Source: Methanobacteriaceae archaeon
GTDB lineage: Archaea > Methanobacteriota > Methanobacteria > Methanobacteriales > Methanobacteriaceae
DNA length: 64,000 bases
Assembly (NCBI GenBank): GCA_020854915.1
Contig: JAHKLT010000027.1
Coordinates: 1 to 64,000, forward strand
Reading direction: 5' to 3'
Under the pieces are notes generated by a model. It saw only the letters and a list, made by a program, of their open reading frames with translations. It did not search any database and was not told the origin of the DNA. The translations under genes were made by a program, and so were the position numbers. Numbering within the stretch: position 1 is the stretch's first letter; every line of letters starts with the position of its first letter. Positions 58,065 through 64,000 of the stretch are shown piece by piece.

Positions 58065-58991
58065 GTGTTAATTAGAAATGAACTAATTCAAGAAATAAAT
58101 AATTTATTAAATTTAGAGGGATTTAAAACATCAAATATATATGAACAAAGGTGTTTTGATTTAATAGCCCGTAAAAAATTATTGATTCTTTTATTAAAAA
58201 CTTTTACAAATGTAGACAGTATTAATGAAGTTCATGCAGAAGAAATGAGAAAATTATCTCAAATATTCCTAGCCTCACCAATAATAGTAGGTGAAAAATC
58301 TAAAAATGGTTTTTTAGAAGAGGATGTAGTTTATGAACGTCATGGAGTCCCTGCGATTTCATTAAATACATTGAAAAATATGATTATTTATAATGAATAT
58401 CCTGAAGTTCTAGCAGATAGAGGAGGATATTATGTTAAAATTAATGGTAATGTTCTAAAAGAATACAGAGAAGAATATTCATTATCTTTAAAAGATTTAG
58501 CTGATTTAGTTCATGTATCAAGAACAACTATGTATAAATACGAAAATGGAATTGTTAAAACAAATACAGAAACTGCAATGATGTTAGAAGAAATATTAAA
58601 TACTAAGATTACTGTTGATATAGATTTATTTGAACCATATACTGAAATTGAAAAGAGTAATGACAAAAATGATGAATTAAATAGATTAGGTTTTGGATTT
58701 GTATCAACTAATAAAAGTCCTTTTGATAGTGTTGCAAAAAGTGAAGAAAAAATAAAAGGTTCATTGATAGTTAATATGGAAAAAAATAGGAAGTTAAAAA
58801 CATTAAAAAAAATGGCATTACCATTAAAAGATTTATCTGAAGTAACATCATCAGAACCAACTTTTATTATTAAAAATAAAAATTTTGAAGAATCCATTGA
58901 AGGCATACCTGTTATAAAATCATGGGAATTAAAAGAATTTGAAAGTTCAAATGATTTATTAAGAATAATAAAAGAAAGACAAGATAGTTGA
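58065..58991 (+). CDS. Archaeal HTH-type transcriptional regulator (COG1395 type)
   Basis: 308 residues from a GTG at 58065, six bases after AGGTG. The N-terminal ~125 residues form a conserved domain with VYERHGVPAISLNTLKNM, then a Cro/C1-type helix-turn-helix (LKEYREEYSLSLKDLADLVHVSRTTMYKYENG, about 131-162), then a divergent C-terminal third. The family is a predicted archaeal regulator with unknown target. The next gene starts four bases after its stop and is probably co-transcribed. Confidence 0.88.
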   Translation: MLIRNELIQEINNLLNLEGFKTSNIYEQRCFDLIARKKLLILLLKTFTNVDSINEVHAEEMRKLSQIFLASPIIVGEKSKNGFLEEDVVYERHGVPAISLNTLKNMIIYNEYPEVLADRGGYYVKINGNVLKEYREEYSLSLKDLADLVHVSRTTMYKYENGIVKTNTETAMMLEEILNTKITVDIDLFEPYTEIEKSNDKNDELNRLGFGFVSTNKSPFDSVAKSEEKIKGSLIVNMEKNRKLKTLKKMALPLKDLSEVTSSEPTFIIKNKNFEESIEGIPVIKSWELKEFESSNDLLRIIKERQDS

Positions 58992-58995
58992 TATT

Positions 58996-59385
58996 ATGGA
59001 TGATTTAAATTTAAAATGGGCAAAAAATTACCCTATAAAATGGATTTGTAATTTTAAAGGACAAACTGCTGTTGGAATTTGTTCATATTCTCAAAAAATA
59101 GCTATGTTTGCACATGATAACCGTGTTCCCAAGTTAATTCAAGATTTAATTATTGGTTTTGATGAATCTTCAGAAGCTTATGGTTGTGAAGAAGAAGATC
59201 GTTGTTGTAATTTTGAGTGTGAATATTGTAATATAGATATTAAACAATATTTACAAATTACAGGTATAAAACCAACACCAAAAGCTATTTTAGAACTAAA
59301 AAATGGTTTAAAAGATTTGAATAATGATTTAAAAAGTGAAAATCTTGTTCCATTTGAAAAATATGAAATAATAGACTTTAGTTAA
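58996..59385 (+). CDS. Conserved Cys-rich protein of unknown function
   Basis: 129 residues, not assigned to a named family. The segment YGCEEEDRCCNFECEYC holds five cysteines (C, CC, C, C) within about 16 residues, suggesting a zinc or iron-sulfur site; an earlier pair is WICNF and GICSY. There is no membrane span. Its tight linkage to the HTH regulator suggests that the pair form one unit, perhaps a sensor with its regulator; this is inference. Confidence 0.65.
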   Translation: MDDLNLKWAKNYPIKWICNFKGQTAVGICSYSQKIAMFAHDNRVPKLIQDLIIGFDESSEAYGCEEEDRCCNFECEYCNIDIKQYLQITGIKPTPKAILELKNGLKDLNNDLKSENLVPFEKYEIIDFS

Positions 59386-59572
59386 TTTACTTTTTTTAAA
59401 TTATAATAATAAGATAAAAATACTAATAAAGCAATGATTATAACTTCTATTATCTTAACCTAAATGCCTAAAGCCATTATTATAATAAATAAAATCATTA
59501 TCATCATGTTTAAAATCATTTTTATTCCATTTACATTTGATTTATTTTCTTTATCCTAATTAAACACCATTT
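59386..59572 (-). other. Non-coding gap with remnant of a small membrane-protein frame
   Basis: On the minus strand a frame reads MILNMMIMILFIIIMALGI, a TAG stop, then VKIIEVIIIALLVFLSYYYN to a TAA: two membrane spans separated by one in-frame stop. There is no good ribosome site. It may be a decayed small membrane protein or chance hydrophobic AT-rich sequence. Confidence 0.3.
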
Positions 59573-60367
59573 TTATTTATTAAATAGTAATGAAAAATCT
59601 TCTTTAACTTCTTTTTCGTTTGCAACACCAATAGATATTGAATCGATATAATCTATCTTTTTTAAAAAATTAAAGCTTTCTTCAGGCATTTGAATACCTG
59701 CAGCTAAGACTTTACTAGCTATTACTTTTTTGTTTAATGATTCAAGTAATTCTTTTAATTCATCCCTTTCTTTTTGAAGGAATGAAGGAGAATCCATCAT
59801 ATAAGCAAGTTGATTTATAGGAATCATATAAAAATCAAATAAATCCTTATTAAAATTAGAATCTAAAATCTTTTTAGTTGTTTTAAAAGGAAATGCTGTT
59901 ATAAGTCCAGATAATGAATCATTATTAATTTTATTTAAAATATCTTCAATTAAATTCCAATCATAGCTATCCACTATAAACTCATCTATTAACATGATTT
60001 TTGGTGAAAACTCTTTTAAAACTTCAATATCTTCTACATAATCAATATCTTTTATTTCACTATAATCTGGATTTAAGTAATCTACTTCTCTTTTACCAAT
60101 AGTAGCTATTACATCCATTTTACATCCTTTATCAAGAGCTATTTTCCATCCTTCAATTAATGATTCATCATTAACTAAATTTATTCCTTTAACTCCTTCC
60201 TCATATCCAGATAATATAATTTTAGAAATATTTTCTGGATTTCTATGTAAATCTAATTGATATAATCGTGCACGATGACCAAAATAGCTATCCCCTATTA
60301 AAGGAGCAGATCCTAAAATAGTTTCAGGTATTTTAATATTTTTAAAAGTTAAATAATCATTAAAAAT
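59573..60367 (-). CDS. TIM-barrel (aldo/keto reductase-like) protein with probable ATT start
   Basis: 264 residues if it begins at the ATT at 60367, which lies four bases after GGTGA (60372-60376), the same spacing as the serA, GXGXG and other starts here. The first ATG, at 60118, would delete 83 residues of good coding sequence (for example PETILGSAPLIGDSYFGHRA). The end SKVLAAGIQMPEESFNFLKKI..DSISIGVAN resembles the last strands and helices of aldo/keto reductase-like barrels. No ATG, GTG or TTG is in frame between the stop at 60383-60385 and 60118. Function unknown. Confidence 0.7.
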   Translation of the reverse strand: MFNDYLTFKNIKIPETILGSAPLIGDSYFGHRARLYQLDLHRNPENISKIILSGYEEGVKGINLVNDESLIEGWKIALDKGCKMDVIATIGKREVDYLNPDYSEIKDIDYVEDIEVLKEFSPKIMLIDEFIVDSYDWNLIEDILNKINNDSLSGLITAFPFKTTKKILDSNFNKDLFDFYMIPINQLAYMMDSPSFLQKERDELKELLESLNKKVIASKVLAAGIQMPEESFNFLKKIDYIDSISIGVANEKEVKEDFSLLFNK

Positions 60368-60382
60368 AAAATCACCAAGAAA

Positions 60383-60721
60383 TTATTTCTTTTCTACTAC
60401 TACAGCAGTACCATATGCTAAAATTTCTTGCATAATATCAGATATATTATCAGAATCATATCTAACCCCAATAAGAGCATTAGCACCTAATTCTTTTGCA
60501 TGAGAAACTAATCTATCAAGTGCATCGTTTCTTGACTCTTCCATGACTTGAACATATTCTTTTATTTCTCCTCCAAAAAAAGAACGTACACCAGCAGTAA
60601 TTTGTCCACCTGCCCCTCTACTTCTAACTGTAAGTCCATATGCAAATCCTTTTGTTTCTATTATCTCATATCCTGGAATATCATTAGTTGTTGCAATTGG
60701 AAATTCTTCTATTGAAACCAT
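60383..60721 (-). CDS. YbjQ-family protein
   Basis: 112 residues: MVSIEEFPIATTNDIPGYEI, AYGLTVRSRGAGGQITAGVRSFFGGEIKEY, then DALDRLVSHAKELGANALIGVRYDSD and ILAYGTAVVVEK, a full YbjQ domain. It keeps closer to the bacterial consensus than the copy at 24314-24637. Upstream of the TIM-barrel gene on the same strand and likely co-transcribed with it. Confidence 0.88.
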   Translation of the reverse strand: MVSIEEFPIATTNDIPGYEIIETKGFAYGLTVRSRGAGGQITAGVRSFFGGEIKEYVQVMEESRNDALDRLVSHAKELGANALIGVRYDSDNISDIMQEILAYGTAVVVEKK

Positions 60722-60850
60722 ATTTTCACCAATTTATAAATTTTAAATATTATAATAACAAAAATAAATATATTTATTAAAATTTAAATATTTTTCTAAA
60801 AATTTAAGCTAATTAATTATATTATAAATAGGGTATTAAAAGGTGAAAAG

Positions 60851-62419
60851 ATGAAAGTGCTAGTTGCAGATGCAATTAATGAGAAAGGTATTGATATACT
60901 CAAAAAAGAATGTGATGTTATTGTAGATACAGATATAAGTCCTGATAATTTATTAAAAAATATTAAAGATTATGATGGTATTATTGTAAGAAGTAGGACT
61001 AAAGTTACAAAAAAAGTGATTAAAGAAGGAAAAAATCTTAAAATAATAGCTAGAGCTGGTGTAGGTGTAGATAATGTTGATTTAGATGCAGCTACTGAGA
61101 AAGGGATAATGGTTGTTAATTCTCCAGAATCAACATCAATAACTGTTGCAGAACATACCATGGGTTTAATGTTAACTCTTGCTCGTAAATTAGCTATTGC
61201 TGATAAGTCTGTAAAAGAAGGTAAATGGGAAAAGAAAAAATTTATGGGAGTGGAACTTAGAAATAAAACTCTTGGTGTAATTGGAATGGGTAGAATCGGT
61301 TCCCAAGTTGTAAGTAGATGTAAAGCTTTTGAAATGGATGCTGTTGTATATGACCCATATTTACCTGAAGAAATAGCTAGTCAAATTGGTGTAGAATTAA
61401 CAGATTTAAATACTGTTCTTAAAAAATCAGACTTTATTACAGTACATGTCCCACTTACTCCTGAAACTAATCATCTAATCTCAAAAGAAGAATTTAAAAT
61501 TATGAAAGATAATTCTTACATTATAAACTGTGCTCGTGGTGGAATAATAGATGAAGATGCATTATATGATGCATTAAAAAGCAATGAAATTGGTGGCTGT
61601 GCATTAGATGTATATGAAGAAGAACCTCCAAAAGAAAATTCAAAATTATTCGAATTAGATAATATTGTCTTAACACCACATATTGCAGCTTCAACTAAAG
61701 AAGCACAAAGAGATGCGGCTATTATAGTTGCTGAGGAGATTATAAGATTATCTCAAAATGAAACACCTCAAAACGTTTTAAATCTTCCAAGAATGGACAA
61801 CAACAAAGAATACACTCCTTATATAGAATTATGTAATAAATTAGGTAGTTTTATATCACAAGCAGTTCATGGAAAAATAAATGAAATAGAAATAGTCTAT
61901 GGTGGAGAAGTTGGAGAACTTCCAAATCATGAATTGTTAACAAGAAGTATTATACAAGGAGCAGTAAATCCTTATCTTAAAGATACAGTAACTCCTATTA
62001 ATGCACCAATAGTTGCAAAACAAAGAGGAATGACAATAACTGAAGGCATTAGAAATGATGGAAAAGGTTATGATTCTATTATAAAAGTTACTGCAGTTAG
62101 TGGTAATGAAAGATTTTCAGTAGAAGGAACAAATTTGCATGGCCCAAGAATATTAAAAGTAAACAGTTACTGGGTTGATGTTAAACCTGAAGGCCATATG
62201 TTTATAGCTAAATATGAAGATATACCTGGAAGTATTGGTAAAATAGGAACTTTACTTGGAGAAGACAATATTAATGTAGGAATAATGCAAGTTGGAAGAG
62301 AATTAGATAGTGGAAAAGCTATAATGATTCTAACTTTAGATGAAGAAGTTCCAAATGAACTAATAGATAAACTTAAAGATTTAGATAATATATATGATGC
62401 TGTAAAATTAAAATTATAA
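60851..62419 (+). CDS. serA: D-3-phosphoglycerate dehydrogenase
   Basis: 522 residues, long form. The catalytic domain has [15 protein letters not shown] and [15 protein letters not shown]; the NAD domain [15 protein letters not shown], and [14 protein letters not shown] with the catalytic His. An allosteric-substrate-binding intervening domain follows, and the C-terminal ACT domain begins about [15 protein letters not shown]. It is the first step of serine synthesis, often inhibited by serine through ACT. A GGTGAAAAG-ATG start is clear. Confidence 0.96.
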   Translation: MKVLVADAINEKGIDILKKECDVIVDTDISPDNLLKNIKDYDGIIVRSRTKVTKKVIKEGKNLKIIARAGVGVDNVDLDAATEKGIMVVNSPESTSITVAEHTMGLMLTLARKLAIADKSVKEGKWEKKKFMGVELRNKTLGVIGMGRIGSQVVSRCKAFEMDAVVYDPYLPEEIASQIGVELTDLNTVLKKSDFITVHVPLTPETNHLISKEEFKIMKDNSYIINCARGGIIDEDALYDALKSNEIGGCALDVYEEEPPKENSKLFELDNIVLTPHIAASTKEAQRDAAIIVAEEIIRLSQNETPQNVLNLPRMDNNKEYTPYIELCNKLGSFISQAVHGKINEIEIVYGGEVGELPNHELLTRSIIQGAVNPYLKDTVTPINAPIVAKQRGMTITEGIRNDGKGYDSIIKVTAVSGNERFSVEGTNLHGPRILKVNSYWVDVKPEGHMFIAKYEDIPGSIGKIGTLLGEDNINVGIMQVGRELDSGKAIMILTLDEEVPNELIDKLKDLDNIYDAVKLKL

Positions 62420-62421
62420 AC

Positions 62422-63126
62422 TTATTTTTTATTTTTATCATCAATATCTTTATTATTTATTTTTTTTACATTACCAAATTCATCAATTTCAATATTGATA
62501 ACACCTGAATCTTCAAGATCTTTTGCATCAATAATAATCTCCTTTGAAGATATTTGCTCAGGTGATATAAAATTAGGATTTTGAGGAATTAGCTCATCAT
62601 TTTCTTCATCATCAAAATCAATATCTTCATCATCAAATAAGTCTTCATCTAGATCATCATCAAATAATTCATCATTTAATTCATCTTCTGAAAATAACTG
62701 TTTATAATAACCAATATTAAAATCAACAGGTTCACCATATTTATCATAAGCTTTAATTGTTTCAAAGCTATATGGCAAACATACAATCATATGAAAAACA
62801 CCATTTTTTGAAAATGTTAATAAATCTGCACCAGAAGGCTGTGCACTTGGACCTGGATGACTATGAATTGAACCCCATGAATCAATATTAGATGGTAACA
62901 TGCCTGTTTGTAATACAGCTCCAGTATCAGATGTTTCTCCTGGAACAAAAATTAAACCAATAATATATAATGTTTTATCTTTTATTTTACCTTCTAAAAG
63001 AGCTAAAAATTCATTTGGAAAAGATTTATTTGCATAATACAAGAAAGATTCTATTACTTCCTTATCTACTTTAACTTCATTAAATTTTTTATTATCACTA
63101 CTAAAAATTTTTGAAAAAAATCCCAT
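62422..63126 (-). CDS. JAMM/MPN-domain metalloprotease-like protein
   Basis: About 234 residues from the ATG at 63126, four bases after GTGA; an upstream TTG at 63141 would add five. Residues ~25-135 are a JAMM/MPN+ domain: Glu in EFLALLEGK, GSIHSHPGPSAQPSGAD with the His-x-His and Asp metal ligands. In archaea these may remove ubiquitin-like SAMP proteins. The C-terminal ~80 residues are highly acidic (long Asp/Glu runs). It follows the Thg1-like gene by four bases. Confidence 0.85.
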   Translation of the reverse strand: MGFFSKIFSSDNKKFNEVKVDKEVIESFLYYANKSFPNEFLALLEGKIKDKTLYIIGLIFVPGETSDTGAVLQTGMLPSNIDSWGSIHSHPGPSAQPSGADLLTFSKNGVFHMIVCLPYSFETIKAYDKYGEPVDFNIGYYKQLFSEDELNDELFDDDLDEDLFDDEDIDFDDEENDELIPQNPNFISPEQISSKEIIIDAKDLEDSGVINIEIDEFGNVKKINNKDIDDKNKK

Positions 63127-63130
63127 ATTT

Positions 63131-63817
63131 TCACACATCAATTATATTAATATTTTTAAAAAACTCATTATTAAATTTTGGAATTTTAAAATCAATAATT
63201 GTTTTTTCTAAATTATTTTTATAAATAGCAATTCCTCTTTTTTGCCAAATTGGAAGATCATTTAAATTAATTCCATTATCAAATAGTAATTCATGTATAT
63301 CTTGTATTTTAAGGCCTTTAATTATAACATTAGATTTTTTACTAGAATATTTATCTTTCAAAGTATGAATACCATAGCTATTCACACAATTTCTCCAAGA
63401 TTCATCTTGTCTCCACTTAAAGTACTTTGAAATTTCATTGTCTGTTACAGTTATTACTCTTGAATCAAATGCTATTGGTTTTATATTATCCAAATTATAA
63501 TCATGATTTAAGTTAATTGTTAAAGAGCTTGAAGCAAAACTAGGAAAGATAGAATCTAATTTTTCAATCCGAGAAGAATAAGGTAATTTATCGAATAAAA
63601 TACTTATCTCATCTGAAAAGGCATAAATAAAAATTGGTGAAAACTCATTAAATATTTCTTCACATACACTAACTATTTTTTTAAAAAAAAGCTCATCATA
63701 TGGTTTTAAAAGCTTTAAATTCTTAGATAATGTGTGAAAATTTCTACCATCTAATCTTAAAATGGTTTTAGAACATAGTGGAACTTTAAGATTAGAATAT
63801 ATTTCATATTCTTTCAT
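63131..63817 (-). CDS. Thg1-like tRNA(His) guanylyltransferase family protein
   Basis: About 228 residues from the ATG at 63817 (a TTG at 63826 is also possible). ILRLDGRNFHTLSK and YAFSDEISILF supply the two-metal Asp/Glu ligands of the Thg1 polymerase fold, and YFKWRQDESWRNCVNSYG is the family signature. The archaeal enzymes add nucleotides at tRNA 5' ends, by templated 3'-5' synthesis. It lies 12 bases downstream of the aspartate dehydrogenase gene. Confidence 0.88.
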   Translation of the reverse strand: MKEYEIYSNLKVPLCSKTILRLDGRNFHTLSKNLKLLKPYDELFFKKIVSVCEEIFNEFSPIFIYAFSDEISILFDKLPYSSRIEKLDSIFPSFASSSLTINLNHDYNLDNIKPIAFDSRVITVTDNEISKYFKWRQDESWRNCVNSYGIHTLKDKYSSKKSNVIIKGLKIQDIHELLFDNGINLNDLPIWQKRGIAIYKNNLEKTIIDFKIPKFNNEFFKNINIIDV

Positions 63818-63828
63818 AAAAACCAAAA

Positions 63829-64000
63829 CTAATTACCAATAACAAAAGTTGAATTAAAATTTTTTAAAAGATTTATTGCAGAAAATGCAGCTAGTACACT
63901 AGTTTTAGGATTAGCATTACATGGTAAATTCATAACTTTTGTATGAAATTCTCCAAATTCTCCTTTAATTATAATTTCATGAATATTACGTGAAACATTT
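63829..64000 (-). CDS. nadX: L-aspartate dehydrogenase, C-terminal part only
   Basis: The last ~56 residues of a gene that continues past the window edge: RNIHEIIIKGEFGEFHTKV, MNLPCNANPKTSVLAAFSAI and a final FVIGN. This matches the end of the NadX family (HEIEVEGxFGxF and NPKTSYLAALSAI-type segments), which oxidises aspartate to iminoaspartate for NAD synthesis. Only the C-terminus is visible, so the catalytic residues cannot be checked. Confidence 0.75.
   Translation of the reverse strand, partial: NVSRNIHEIIIKGEFGEFHTKVMNLPCNANPKTSVLAAFSAINLLKNFNSTFVIGN

Noticed and set aside
59386-59572. Pyrrolysine-containing small protein at the TAG
   Set aside because: No pyrrolysine tRNA or synthetase signal in the window, and Methanobrevibacter-type genomes use TAG as an ordinary stop, including for genes here.

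Overview
The window reads as a stretch of a very AT-rich (roughly 28% G+C by eye) methanogenic archaeon of the order Methanobacteriales, most like Methanobrevibacter. Archaeal information genes (TFB, aRF1, DnaG, aIF5A, Gar1, TiaS, XerA), a complete V/A-type ATP synthase operon with a 16-kDa proteolipid, a CfbE-like coenzyme F430 ligase, a pyruvoyl arginine decarboxylase and GGTGA/GGAGG ribosome sites all fit that group. A haem catalase narrows it towards oxygen-tolerant, M. arboriphilus-type lineages; that last step is inference.

Layout. 1-9211: a small heat-shock protein cut by the window edge (with an in-frame 30-bp repeat), a SIS isomerase-like gene, DUF447, adenine deaminase, and an arginine/polyamine block (TIGR00300 enzyme, SpeB, aIF5A, PdaD) followed by a fused NADP phosphatase/NAD kinase. 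9221-13679: CfbE, a zinc-ribbon protein, HemC, a Gfo/Idh/MocA oxidoreductase and a GfcR-like regulator. 14267-18569: archaeal-type split glutamate synthase parts in which the GXGXG and ferredoxin genes are tandemly duplicated. 19253-25489: aRF1, DUF454, catalase, UMP kinase, TatD, Zn-ribbon and YbjQ-type genes. 25486-27420: a TSUP transporter next to a decayed insertion sequence with intact 16-bp ends. 27478-38309: membrane protein, double glycosyltransferase, TFB/Gar1, RraA-like, DnaG, XerA, BioY, a frameshifted DUF1284 gene, tRNA-Gln and an ATP-grasp gene.

38157-47182 is the ATP synthase operon (H-I-K-E-C-F-A-B-D) followed by an overlooked 50-residue membrane protein. 47350-54160 is a tightly packed minus-strand run: AAA ATPase, MmgE/PrpD dehydratase, a U32-like TIM-barrel protein, a class-I fumarase alpha-type hydratase, a citryl-CoA-lyase-like enzyme, a nitroreductase and three small unknown proteins. 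It looks like an uncharacterised tricarboxylic-acid pathway. A 45-bp minisatellite full of TATA-like sequence sits directly in front of it. 54450-64000 carries TiaS, a beta-helix surface protein, an HTH regulator with a Cys-rich partner, a TIM-barrel gene, SerA, a JAMM protein, a Thg1-like protein and the 3' end of an aspartate dehydrogenase gene.

Connections: PdaD makes agmatine, which SpeB turns into putrescine and TiaS puts onto tRNA-Ile2; aIF5A carries the hypusine-type lysine. HemC and CfbE are the early and late ends of the F430 route. Three things stand out beyond ordinary annotation: two genes (TSUP transporter, TIM-barrel protein) whose reading frame and ribosome-site spacing both point to an ATT start codon, with TFB lacking any standard start before its zinc ribbon; the PrpD/fumarase/citryl-CoA-lyase operon with its repeat leader; and the palindrome ATAGCTAT, which I count about thirty times by eye where a few would be expected.
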